Of a stretch of 9,976 nucleotides of DNA, positions 1 through 6,682 are shown in pieces. The stretch's first letter is position 1. Each line of letters opens with the position of its first letter. The position numbers and the translations under genes were made by a program. The notes under the pieces were generated by a model, which saw only the letters and a program-made list of their open reading frames with translations, searched no databases and was not told where the DNA came from. Location: the NCBI GenBank assembly GCA_025455125.1, contig JALONE010000041.1, forward strand, positions 1-9,976, read 5' to 3'. This DNA comes from Bacteroidota bacterium. Lineage in GTDB: Bacteria; Bacteroidota; Ignavibacteria; UBA10030.

Positions 1-35
1 AAATCATCCAACCCTCACATACTCCACCCTCTCCC

Positions 36-1070
36 TCATTCCCCAATATTTCCTGCGTTTCCTCTCCCCCACCTCTCCTCCTGCAGCATGAACCGAAGCG
101 AGATCCGATGGGTGTCGCCAAGGTCGTTCTCTTTGCCGAATCGGGCGAAGGAGTAATCGAGGTCGAGCTTTCGCAGATGAAGTCCGGCACCCACCGTGAG
201 CTGCTTGACGTCGCTGTAGCCGATCCGGATAGCGGCCGTTCGCTTGTAGTCGAACTCGAGACCGAAATGCGGATCAAGACTGATCGGACCGATATTTGCG
301 ATGGAGGCGCTCTGCCGATTCTCGAAACGGACGTCAACATCCATCGTCGGAGCAAATCGACCGTTGAATGCGCTCAGAAAATAGGCGGCACCGAGTTTCA
401 GCGTGGGAGAGACGAGCTCGTTTCGTCCTGTGGACCAGGCGATGAGCGTTGTGGTGACATCCTGCGCATTGGCCGCGAGCCAGAGGTCCTGGAGCGGGGA
501 ATAGAGAACGCCGACATCGAACCCGACGCCCGTTGCGGAGAAATCGCCGAAGTTCCTCCGGATGAGCTTGACGTTCGCGCCGTAGCGGAAAGCATCGGAC
601 GAGCGTTTCGCATACGTGAGCGTCAGGACCCAATCAGCGACGTTGAAGTAGGTAACGCGGTTGGGGTCAGGACGATCTTCCGGATCGAAGACGCCGTTGT
701 TGTTGTAGTCGATGAGCGCGTTCCGCGTGTCGGGAATATCGTCGACGCTGAGACGGGAGAGCGAGAGGCCGAAGCTCATGTCGCTTCCGTACGGGATGGC
801 GACCGCGCCGAAATCGTAGTTCATCAGTCCGCCGAATCGTTCATCATGCATCAGAACGAACTCGGGATAATCGATGCGTGAGAGTGCGGAGGGGTTCCAG
901 TAACCGGCGGTGGCGTCGTTGGCGAGGGCCGCGTACGCACCGCCAAGACCAAGCGCCCGTCCGCCGACACCAATGGCGAGGAATTCACCCGCATACTTGG
1001 CGATCGTCTGAGCACGAAGCGAAGGGAAGACACACAAGGAGAGAAGCACAACAAGGATCGTCCGACGCAT
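36..1070 (-). CDS. PorV/PorQ-family outer-membrane beta-barrel protein
   Basis: The 344-residue product starts with a classic signal peptide: MRR, a hydrophobic stretch to about residue 17, and a likely cut after LRA (residue 20). The mature start, with AGEFLAIGVGGRALGLGGAYAALANDATAGYWNPSAL (in part, residues 27-63), is the hallmark of the PorV/PorQ (UPF0164) family of outer-membrane proteins in Bacteroidota. Alternating polar/hydrophobic strands follow to the end, as in a FadL-like barrel. PorV proteins act with the type IX secretion system as shuttles or anchors for secreted cargo, but this broad family also has members of unknown role, so a secretion role here is inference. Residues 121-132 form an EF-hand or dockerin-like loop (D121, N123, N125, G126, D129, D132), probably in a surface loop. 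The ATG at 1070 has no Shine-Dalgarno sequence, but the signal peptide supports it. Family call firm; exact paralogue unknown. Confidence 0.85.
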   Translation of the reverse strand: MRRTILVVLLSLCVFPSLRAQTIAKYAGEFLAIGVGGRALGLGGAYAALANDATAGYWNPSALSRIDYPEFVLMHDERFGGLMNYDFGAVAIPYGSDMSFGLSLSRLSVDDIPDTRNALIDYNNNGVFDPEDRPDPNRVTYFNVADWVLTLTYAKRSSDAFRYGANVKLIRRNFGDFSATGVGFDVGVLYSPLQDLWLAANAQDVTTTLIAWSTGRNELVSPTLKLGAAYFLSAFNGRFAPTMDVDVRFENRQSASIANIGPISLDPHFGLEFDYKRTAAIRIGYSDVKQLTVGAGLHLRKLDLDYSFARFGKENDLGDTHRISLRFMLQEERWGRGNAGNIGE

Positions 1071-1142
1071 AAGGCACCACAGGAAGTTAAGAATTCATCC
1101 TCTCACAACAACACGGTCACAATGCGCGCCAGAAATCCTTTC

Positions 1143-1184
1143 AATCAACAATCAGCAATCAAAAATCAATAATCGTAAATGAAC
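1143..1184. repeat. Heptamer tandem array AATCNNN, copy 1
   Basis: Six consecutive 7-base units in exact register: AATCAAC, AATCAGC, AATCAAA, AATCAAT, AATCGTA, AATGAAC. The last two units match the end of the second array (6683-6717), AATCGTA then AATG. The two are therefore copies of one element and not just independently AT-rich sequence. The array lies about 75 bases upstream of the PorV-family start. Confidence 0.8.
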
Positions 1185-1233
1185 GGCTATTCCTCAATCA
1201 CTCCCTCACTCCCGCTCTTCCATCACGCTTCGA

Positions 1234-1256
1234 CACCCCTCGACGGGCTCGGGGTG
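1234..1256 (-). repeat. REP-like hairpin, copy 1
   Basis: Stem CACCCC (1234-1239) pairs with GGGGTG (1251-1256) around an 11-base loop. On the minus strand the loop reads GAGCCCGTCGA, one base different from the loop at 3136-3146 and 5847-5857. The stem differs from the other copies but still pairs. Confidence 0.75.
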
Positions 1257-1274
1257 ACATGCTCGGGGTGACAT
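1247..1274. repeat. 14-bp tandem duplication inside a REP arm
   Basis: GCTCGGGGTGACAT occurs twice back to back (1247-1260 and 1261-1274), followed by a further GCTC. The unit is part of the arm and loop of the adjacent hairpin, so it looks like a local slippage duplication of that element. Confidence 0.85.
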
Positions 1275-1277
1275 GCT

Positions 1278-1325
1278 CTCAATCACCCAAACCCCCAATC
1301 ACTCACTCACCAAATCACTCATTTC
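1278..1325. repeat. Octamer tandem array after dnaX
   Basis: Six 8-base units in exact register: CTCAATCA, CCCAAACC, CCCAATCA, CTCACTCA, CCAAATCA, CTCATTTC. The pair CTCACTCA-CCAAATCA recurs at 6721-6736. The array begins 8 bases past the dnaX stop codon on the transcribed strand. Confidence 0.75.
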
Positions 1326-1333
1326 TGCTTTTC

Positions 1334-3079
1334 CTACTCCCCCACCCTTTCCGCCCCGAACTCCCGCTTTAACACCGCGATGATCGGATGTTCTTCGCCT
1401 GCCGTGCTCCGTTGACTGGACGACGCCCCATTCGGCGGAGCTTCTGCGGATGCGCCCGTTGTCCGCGACCCACCATGGGAAACAGGAGAACGTTCAGCCT
1501 GCTCGGATTCTGTGACGGCATCGATGACCGCGCGGGAGCCGAAGAATCTGTGCACCATATCCGCGAGGAAATCCCGCTCGCGCCGCAGATTGGACTGATG
1601 ATATTCATCCGGACAAAGCACCCGGATGGATCCGTTGTGTGTACCTATCAACCGGCTTACGCTCAACGAAGTTCCTGTCCCAACGCGGTCCTTGACGATC
1701 GAGCCGACGAATTCCGACCATCGCGAGAGCACGGCATCAGAGGAGAGAGAGGAATCTTCGCGCGGCGTCACGATGGAAAGAATGGACGCCGATGTGTTCG
1801 CACCGCCGTTTCCGTTTCGCTTATTCTCGATGACCGGGGAGGCAGAGGGGGAATACCGGATCGCCGCCGGGCTTTTCAGATAGCCGGCCGACACCTCGCC
1901 GGTTACACGAACATCGGTCCGGGGGGCGGGAACATCATGGAGTTTTTTTTTCAGCTCGTCGATCTGCTGAAGCAGGACGTTGAGCTGCACGGCGTTCTCC
2001 ATCCGGACCATCTGCACGAGCGTCGCTTCGACGCGGTAGCGGGGCTGAGATGCGAATCGGAGCGTTTGGTCCAGCTCGGCGGCCTGCTTGATCAAGCGGA
2101 GAAGATCCGCGTCGGCAAAGTGCGGCGCTTCGGAGGCATACCGCTGTCGGTATTGTTCGGAGACCTCGATCAGCTGGGTGGAATTGGTCGAGCGGACCAC
2201 CAGCAGGTTGCGCAGGTGTTCGATCAATCCGCCGACGAACTCGCGAAGATTGTAGCCCCCCTTGATGAGAACGTCGACGAGTTCGATGGCTCCGCTCGCC
2301 GCGTGCGTGCGAAACAGATCGGTGAAACGGAAATACAGTTCCTGATCGACGACGTTGAATGCTTTCAGCAGATCGGCCGCGGTGATCGAGTTGCCGCAGA
2401 AGGAGCGGACCTGATCGAAGATGCTCTGCGCATCGCGCATCGAGCCGTCCGCACGCCGGGCGATGATGGCGAGCGCCTCGGGTTCAATGGAAACCTGTTC
2501 GTCCTTCGCGATCAGCAGGAGACGCTGGGAGATCTCCTCGATGGAAATGCGCCGAAAATCGAACCGCTGACAGCGCGACAGGATGGTCATCGGCATCTTG
2601 TGCACTTCGGTCGTCGCCAGGATGAAGATGACGTGGGGCGGCGGCTCTTCAAGCGTCTTCAACAGGGCGTTGAAGGCCGCGTTCGAAAGCATGTGCACTT
2701 CGTCGATGATGTAGATCTTGTAGGACCCGCGGGCCGGCGTGTAGCGGACCGACTCGCGGAGATTTCGCACCTCTTCGACGCCGTTGTTGGACGCGCCATC
2801 GATCTCGATGATGTCCATGCTCCGGCCGTCGATGATCTCCGTGCAGATCTCGCAGGTGTTATCGGGATTTTGGTCAACGGGATGGAGACAGTTCAGCGCG
2901 CGGGCGAAGATGCGGGCCGTGGTCGTCTTGCCGCAGCCGCGCGTGCCGGAAAAGATGTACGCGTGCGCCACGCGCTTCGATGCGATGGCATTGCGAAGCG
3001 TGTTCGTGACATGTGACTGGCCGACGACATCGTCGAACACCATCGGTCGCCATTTGCGGGCTGTGACTTGGTATGACAT
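1334..3079 (-). CDS. dnaX: DNA polymerase III clamp loader subunit tau (with possible gamma form)
   Basis: DnaX is the ATPase of the clamp loader, which opens and loads the sliding clamp and, as tau, bridges polymerase and helicase. I start at the ATG at 3079 (581 residues) because the product then opens MSYQVTARKWRP, like the E. coli protein; a TTG at 3100 would only add seven residues. Visible motifs: Walker A GTRGCGKT (45-52), Walker B DEVH (126-129) and the SRC arginine-finger motif (168-170), then the collar domain to about 370. A variable linker and a C-terminal domain ending in the conserved HPIIAVLKREFGAERV tail show a full tau. The zinc site has C64, C76 and C79, but residue 73, Cys in E. 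coli, is Asp. Codons 377-379 are AAA AAA AAA, an apparent slippage site. Lon lies 155 bp upstream, so dnaX may have its own promoter. No Shine-Dalgarno sequence is seen. Confidence 0.97.
   Translation of the reverse strand: MSYQVTARKWRPMVFDDVVGQSHVTNTLRNAIASKRVAHAYIFSGTRGCGKTTTARIFARALNCLHPVDQNPDNTCEICTEIIDGRSMDIIEIDGASNNGVEEVRNLRESVRYTPARGSYKIYIIDEVHMLSNAAFNALLKTLEEPPPHVIFILATTEVHKMPMTILSRCQRFDFRRISIEEISQRLLLIAKDEQVSIEPEALAIIARRADGSMRDAQSIFDQVRSFCGNSITAADLLKAFNVVDQELYFRFTDLFRTHAASGAIELVDVLIKGGYNLREFVGGLIEHLRNLLVVRSTNSTQLIEVSEQYRQRYASEAPHFADADLLRLIKQAAELDQTLRFASQPRYRVEATLVQMVRMENAVQLNVLLQQIDELKKKLHDVPAPRTDVRVTGEVSAGYLKSPAAIRYSPSASPVIENKRNGNGGANTSASILSIVTPREDSSLSSDAVLSRWSEFVGSIVKDRVGTGTSLSVSRLIGTHNGSIRVLCPDEYHQSNLRRERDFLADMVHRFFGSRAVIDAVTESEQAERSPVSHGGSRTTGASAEAPPNGASSSQRSTAGEEHPIIAVLKREFGAERVGE
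1943..1951 (-). promoter_or_regulatory. A9 slippery run in dnaX: candidate gamma/tau recoding site
   Basis: Nine consecutive A residues on the coding strand encode Lys377-Lys379 after GAG CTG. One extra A, or a -1 ribosomal shift, gives Thr-Pro and then TGA at 1937-1935, a 381-residue product. One A lost gives TAA at 1905-1903, a 391-residue product. Either product would keep the ATPase and collar domains and lose the tau-specific domains, as gamma does. Thermus dnaX makes gamma by transcriptional slippage on an A9 run; E. coli uses a -1 ribosomal frameshift on A AAA AAG. No AGGGAG-like stimulator is visible upstream. A weak CCGGC/GCCGG stem lies about 40 bases downstream. Use of the site is inferred. 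Confidence 0.6.
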
Positions 3080-3127
3080 AATCAGAATATTGGCACGCAA
3101 AAGCTTGGAGTGAAGTCAGCACCCGCC

Positions 3128-3193
3128 GTCACGGTGAGCCTGTCGAACCGTGTCGAAGGGTGACGCGCTCAGGACAGACAGGCTCAATGTGAC
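3128..3193. repeat. Composite REP-like inverted repeat between lon and dnaX
   Basis: Two 17-base arms, 3128-3144 (GTCACGGTGAGCCTGTC) and 3177-3193 (reverse complement GTCACATTGAGCCTGTC), match at 15 of 17 positions around a 32-base spacer. Nested in it is a complete small hairpin: stem CACGGT (3130-3135), loop GAGCCTGTCGA (3136-3146), stem ACCGTG (3147-3152). A further half copy, GTCGAAGGGTGA, follows at 3152-3163. It occupies much of the 155-bp gap. It could act as a transcript-end or mRNA-stabilising structure after lon, but there is no U-tract, so I do not call it a terminator. Confidence 0.75.
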
Positions 3194-3234
3194 GCAACGC
3201 GTCTTCTTGCATGGACTTACAATATACGAACTTT

Positions 3235-5643
3235 CTACTTCTTCCTCTTCTTGCCGAACACCAGCGGCAACGCCTCTTCAATTGTCTCGACGGCAACGAT
3301 GCTCAATCCCTCTTTCACCTTTTCCGGGATCTCCGTCAGGTCCTTCACGTTCTCTTTCGGAATCAGAACGGTCTTGATGCCGCTGCGCTGTGCGGCGAGG
3401 AGCTTCTCGTTCAATCCGCCGATGGGGAGCACGTTCCCCCGAAGCGTGATCTCGCCGGTCATAGCGACGTCGTTCCGCGCGGGACGATTGCTTGCCGCGG
3501 AGATGATCGCCATTGCCATGGTGATGCCGGCCGAGGGACCGTCTTTCGGGATCGCACCTTCCGGAAGATGGATGTGGATCTCGCGCCCCTTGGTGAACTC
3601 GGGATCGATGCCGAACTTCTTCGGGTTCGATCGAATGTAGCTGAGCGCCGCCTGTGCCGATTCTTTCATCACGTCGCCGAGTTGTCCGGTGAGCGTGAGC
3701 CGCTCGGTGCCGCGCATGATGGTGACATCGACGTTGAGGATGTCCCCACCGACGCTCGTCCACGCCAATCCTGTCACCGAACCGACACGCGGCTGACGTT
3801 CCGCCGCCTTCGTCCGGAACTTCGGTACACCGAGGTACCGCTCGATGACTGCGGGATCGACCGTGTGTAGATCCTTCGGCGCCTGCTTCTTCTGCTTCTT
3901 GTGCGTGCCATTCTTCTGCTTGGCCAGCACCATGTCCTTCGCCACCTTGCGGCAGACCGATGCGATCTCCCGCTCCAGGTTTCGGACCCCCGCTTCGCGC
4001 GTGTATTCCTGGATGATCTTCAGAAGCGAAATATCCGTGATATTTACATTCTTGCCGGTGAGGCCGTGTTCTTCCAGCTGTTTCGGGATGATGTGCCGCT
4101 TGGCGATCTCCTTGTTCTCGTGCTCAAGATAGCCGGGGAGCTCGATGATCTCCATGCGGTCCTGCAACGGCAAGGGGATCTGATAGCGGACGTTGGCGGT
4201 CGTGATGAACATGACCTTGGACAGGTCGTAGTCGACATCCAGGTAATGGTCATTGAAGGCGATGTTTTGCTCGGGGTCAAGCACTTCGAGCAACGCTGCG
4301 GACGGGTCGCCCCGGAAATCCATGCTCATCTTGTCAACCTCGTCCATGAGAATGACCGGATTCACGACGCCGGCCCGCTTCATGGACTGGATGATCTTCC
4401 CCGGCATCGAGCCGATGTAGGTCCGCCGGTGGCCGCGGATCTCCGCCTCGTCTCGGACGCCGCCGAGGGAGATGCGGACGAATTTCCGGCCCAGTGCACG
4501 GGCGATGGATTTCGCGAGCGAAGTCTTTCCCACGCCCGGGGGACCGACGAAACAAAGGATCTGTCCGCGCATTTCCTTGACGAGGTTCAGCACGGCGATA
4601 TGCTCGAGGATGCGATCTTTCGGCTTCTCGAGTCCGTAATGGTCGGCGTCGAGGATCTCCTGCACATGCTTGACGGAAAGGTTGTCCTTCGTCCGCTTGT
4701 GCCAGGGGACGGCGACGATCCAGTCGAGGAAGTTCCGCGTGACCGTGAACTCCGGTGACATCGGCGGCGTCTTCTTCAGCTTGTTGAATTCCTCGAACGC
4801 CTTTTCTGCAACCTCCTTTGGGAGCTTCGCTTCCTGGAGTTGCGTCTTGATCTTGTTGAGTTCGGGGGAGGCCTCGTCGTCGCCCAGTTCGTCCTGCAGG
4901 ATGCGGATCTGTTCCTGGATGAAGAACTTCCGCTGGGACTTCTGAATGTTGTCCTGCACCTTCGAATCGATGTCCCGTTCGATCTTCAGGATGTCGACCT
5001 CGGTCGTGAGGATCTTCGAGAGCTCGTAGAGCTGATCGCGGACCGAATGCGACTGAAGAATGCGCTGCTTGTTCTCGACGTTCAGCAGAAGGTTCGACGC
5101 CATATAGAACAGCTTGCGCTGCGGCTCTTTGATCCCCTCGTACGCCATGATCACTTCAGGGGGAAGATTCCTGTTGAGGCGCACGTATTCGGTGAACAAC
5201 GTTGAAGTGTGCCGGACAAGCGCCTCGAGCTCGCGATTGGTTGGAACATCCTGCTTATGGATCGCGATCTCAGCTTCGAGAAAGTCGGGATTCGAGATGA
5301 ACCGCTTGATGTTCGCCTGCGCGACGCCGTCCACGAGGATCTTCATCAATCCATTCGGCAATTTCAGCATTTGCAGGATCTTGGCGACAGTCCCCTCGCG
5401 GTAGAGGTCGGCCTCGGTCGGTTCGTCGACGGATGGGCTCTTCTGCGCGACGAGGAAGATGTTCTTTCCCCGTTCGAGCGCTTCGTTCGCCGCGCGGAGC
5501 GAGGTCTCGCGTCCGACGAGGACAGGGAAGATCATGTACGGGAACACCACGACATCGCGGAGCGGAAGCACCGGAAGCCGCGTCGGGATGTTCTCGAGCG
5601 TTTCGTAGTTCTTTTCAGTATCGGGAACGGGGATGTCGGCCAT
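3235..5643 (-). CDS. lon: ATP-dependent protease La (Lon)
   Basis: Lon is the cytoplasmic AAA+ serine protease that unfolds and degrades damaged and short-lived regulatory proteins. From the ATG at 5643 the product has 802 residues, normal for bacterial LonA. The N-terminal substrate-binding domain begins near TRLPVLPLRDVVVFPYM (21-37). A helical region follows, then the AAA+ module with Walker A GPPGVGKT (367-374) and Walker B ILMDEVDK (431-438). The protease domain has the catalytic Ser704 in DGPSAG (701-706) and Lys747 in GGLNEK, with the same 43-residue spacing as E. coli Ser679/Lys722. All key residues are intact. A basic linker (KNGTHKKQKKQAPK, 577-590) separates the ATPase and protease parts, and the tail is GKKRKK. 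A TTG start at 5688 would add 15 unconserved residues and lacks a properly placed ribosome site. A Bacteroidota-type promoter sits about 75 bases upstream (5716-5747). Confidence 0.98.
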   Translation of the reverse strand: MADIPVPDTEKNYETLENIPTRLPVLPLRDVVVFPYMIFPVLVGRETSLRAANEALERGKNIFLVAQKSPSVDEPTEADLYREGTVAKILQMLKLPNGLMKILVDGVAQANIKRFISNPDFLEAEIAIHKQDVPTNRELEALVRHTSTLFTEYVRLNRNLPPEVIMAYEGIKEPQRKLFYMASNLLLNVENKQRILQSHSVRDQLYELSKILTTEVDILKIERDIDSKVQDNIQKSQRKFFIQEQIRILQDELGDDEASPELNKIKTQLQEAKLPKEVAEKAFEEFNKLKKTPPMSPEFTVTRNFLDWIVAVPWHKRTKDNLSVKHVQEILDADHYGLEKPKDRILEHIAVLNLVKEMRGQILCFVGPPGVGKTSLAKSIARALGRKFVRISLGGVRDEAEIRGHRRTYIGSMPGKIIQSMKRAGVVNPVILMDEVDKMSMDFRGDPSAALLEVLDPEQNIAFNDHYLDVDYDLSKVMFITTANVRYQIPLPLQDRMEIIELPGYLEHENKEIAKRHIIPKQLEEHGLTGKNVNITDISLLKIIQEYTREAGVRNLEREIASVCRKVAKDMVLAKQKNGTHKKQKKQAPKDLHTVDPAVIERYLGVPKFRTKAAERQPRVGSVTGLAWTSVGGDILNVDVTIMRGTERLTLTGQLGDVMKESAQAALSYIRSNPKKFGIDPEFTKGREIHIHLPEGAIPKDGPSAGITMAMAIISAASNRPARNDVAMTGEITLRGNVLPIGGLNEKLLAAQRSGIKTVLIPKENVKDLTEIPEKVKEGLSIVAVETIEEALPLVFGKKRKK

Positions 5644-5715
5644 GGGAGGCGATCGCAGGACTTCAAAAAGAAAATGGGGTGTCTCCAAACTCCGGATTCA
5701 CCCGCATGATTGCAT

Positions 5716-5747
5716 CAAATATACCCCAGAATGAGAGGAGAAGCAAA
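5716..5747 (-). promoter_or_regulatory. Bacteroidota-type promoter for lon
   Basis: On the minus strand TTTG (5747-5744) is followed by exactly 20 bases and then TATATTTG (5723-5716). This fits the Bacteroidota housekeeping consensus of TTTG, 19-21 bases, TAnnTTTG. Initiation would fall near 5709, leaving a leader of about 65 bases before the lon ATG. The upstream box directly abuts the octamer array. No heat-shock operator was recognised. Confidence 0.65.
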
Positions 5748-5803
5748 TGAGCCTGTGAGCCTGTGAGCCAATGAGCCTAGAAGCCGATGAGCCCATAAGC
5801 AAA
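5748..5803. repeat. Octamer tandem array upstream of the lon promoter
   Basis: Seven 8-base units in register: TGAGCCTG, TGAGCCTG, TGAGCCAA, TGAGCCTA, GAAGCCGA, TGAGCCCA, TAAGCAAA. The consensus is TGAGCCNN, related to the array at 7733-7772. The string TGAGCCTGT also spans the stem-loop junction of the REP-like hairpins nearby, so the arrays may derive from them (inference). Confidence 0.8.
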
Positions 5804-5839
5804 GAGCCCCAAGAGTCATTGTAATCACCGGAACTTGGG

Positions 5840-5864
5840 TCACCCTGAGCCTGTCGAAGGGTGA
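5840..5864. repeat. REP-like hairpin, intact copy
   Basis: A perfect 7-bp stem, TCACCCT (5840-5846) with AGGGTGA (5858-5864), encloses the 11-base loop GAGCCTGTCGA. This is the cleanest copy in the window and serves as the reference for the others. No run of T follows on either strand, so an intrinsic terminator is not supported. Confidence 0.8.
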
Positions 5865-5877
5865 TTTCAAGACCCAT

Positions 5878-5940
5878 GTCGCGCTTCGACCCGTCCGCCT
5901 GAACGACTCTATGCGGCCGGGCGGACAAGCTCACCGCGAC
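5878..5940. repeat. REP-like copy with a 36-base nested hairpin insert
   Basis: Outer arms GTCGCG (5878-5883) and CGCGAC (5935-5940) pair, then a C/C mismatch and a T-A pair (5885/5933). The loop would read TCGACAAGCTC, the reverse-strand form of the family loop, but it is split after TCGAC by 36 bases (5891-5926). The insert contains its own inverted repeat, GTCCGCC (5893-5899) with GGCGGAC (5920-5926), and ends in AC, repeating the AC before it. Confidence 0.6.
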
Positions 5941-5959
5941 GTAATATTTCAAATTTAAA

Positions 5960-6673
5960 CTACTTTGACATCGCCGCATTGAGAAAGTTCACCAGCGGCG
6001 CGAGCGTTTCGCAGACGTCGGCGATCTCCTTCACCACGCGTGTATTGTGGGATTTCGTTTCCGGCCACGATACCCCGGCAAAGAACTGCTTCAGCTTCAG
6101 CCACTCCGCCATCGGATGGGATTCGTCGTATCCTTTCGGAATGCGCGTGAGCGCGTTACCTTCCAGTTTGCCGAATCGCTTCTTGAACGCACGGGCATTG
6201 ATGATGGAAAGAAATTCTTCTCCGTTTGCCGCGACGTGCGCGCGGATCTTCTTGAGCTGATCGTTGTCCGGCATGTAGATGCCGCCGCCGACATACATCT
6301 CTCCCGGCTCGACATGGAGATAGTATCCCGAACCGAGAAATCCCTTGTCCTTTCCGCGGATGACGAAATGCGCCGCAACATGCGTCTTGTACGGGGTCTT
6401 GTCCGCGCTGAACCGCGTATCGCGATAGACGCGGAAGATCGCTCGCTTCGGCGTGAGGTCGAAGTCCGGAGCGAACCGTTGGAAGTGCGGCTGCAGCGCT
6501 TCGATGAGCGAGAGCATCGGCTGACGCACGAGTTCCTCGTACTCATCCTTATGCGCCGCGAACCATTCGCGGTTATTGTTCTTCTTCAACCGCTTGAGAA
6601 ACGCGATCCCCTCCTTCGGAAAACCGGTGAACGGAGGCTGAAGATCCAGATCAGGAAGAACCAGCGACGACAT
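5960..6673 (-). CDS. DUF2461 (TIGR02453) family protein
   Basis: The 237-residue product matches the DUF2461 family by its motif order: an N-terminal FL..LKKNNNREWFAAHKDEYE segment (25-46), FRVYRDTRFSADKTPYKTH (80-98), GYYLHVEP (116-123), GGGIYMP (129-135) and IPKGYDESHP near residues 178-187. These are the family's conserved blocks and the length is typical. The biochemical function is unknown; no catalytic residues can be named with confidence. There is no signal peptide or membrane segment, so it is probably cytoplasmic. The ATG at 6673 is chosen over a TTG at 6691 because GGAGAG lies a few bases upstream, the one plausible Shine-Dalgarno sequence in this window. The start is preceded by an AATCNNN heptamer array. 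It lies 68 bp after murQ and could be cotranscribed with it. Confidence 0.88.
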   Translation of the reverse strand: MSSLVLPDLDLQPPFTGFPKEGIAFLKRLKKNNNREWFAAHKDEYEELVRQPMLSLIEALQPHFQRFAPDFDLTPKRAIFRVYRDTRFSADKTPYKTHVAAHFVIRGKDKGFLGSGYYLHVEPGEMYVGGGIYMPDNDQLKKIRAHVAANGEEFLSIINARAFKKRFGKLEGNALTRIPKGYDESHPMAEWLKLKQFFAGVSWPETKSHNTRVVKEIADVCETLAPLVNFLNAAMSK

Positions 6674-6682
6674 ACTCTCTCC

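Larger units (their letters stand above)
1071..1333. other. Repeat-rich gap between dnaX and the PorV-family gene
   Basis: This 263-bp gap contains no credible gene. From the dnaX side it holds an octamer array (1278-1325), a duplicated 14-base unit plus a hairpin repeat (1234-1274), three further octamer-like units (1193-1216: CTCAATCA, CTCCCTCA, CTCCCGCT) and a heptamer array (1143-1184). About 70 bases of unremarkable sequence precede the PorV-family start codon. I saw no clear promoter with both Bacteroidota boxes and no U-tract terminator. Confidence 0.7.
5644..5959. other. 316-bp gap between the DUF2461 gene and lon
   Basis: No gene is credible here. On the transcribed strand, moving from the DUF2461 stop towards lon, it holds a REP-like element with a nested hairpin (5878-5940), a clean REP hairpin (5840-5864), an octamer array (5748-5803), a promoter (5716-5747) and an approximately 65-base leader without a Shine-Dalgarno sequence. 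The promoter suggests that lon is transcribed separately from the genes upstream of it. Confidence 0.7.

Noticed and set aside
108..881. Long plus-strand open frame opposite the PorV-family gene
   Set aside because: It lies wholly antisense to a gene with a clear signal peptide and family motifs, its composition is charged and without domains, and GC-rich codon bias makes such shadow frames common.
1278..1325. Tandem units as a CRISPR array
   Set aside because: Repeats are 8 bases with no spacers and no cas genes are nearby.
1388..3016. 542-residue plus-strand open frame opposite dnaX
   Set aside because: Antisense shadow of dnaX, all of whose catalytic motifs are on the minus strand. The length comes from codon bias and there is no recognisable domain.
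3080..3100. TTG at 3100 as the dnaX start
   Set aside because: It adds seven residues before the conserved MSYQV start seen in E. coli DnaX, and has no Shine-Dalgarno sequence.
3213..3235. TATATTGT on the minus strand as a dnaX promoter box
   Set aside because: It misses one consensus base and no TTTG box is found at the right distance. A dnaX promoter in this gap is possible but not shown.
3901..4758. 285-residue plus-strand open frame opposite lon
   Set aside because: Antisense shadow of the Lon ATPase region; no motif or start signal supports it.
5840..5864. Hairpin as an intrinsic terminator
   Set aside because: The stem is short and no run of T follows on either strand; the family of similar copies explains it better.
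5950..5957. TAAATTTG on the minus strand as a second promoter box
   Set aside because: It fits TAnnTTTG but there is no TTTG about 20 bases upstream and it overlaps the end of the DUF2461 gene.
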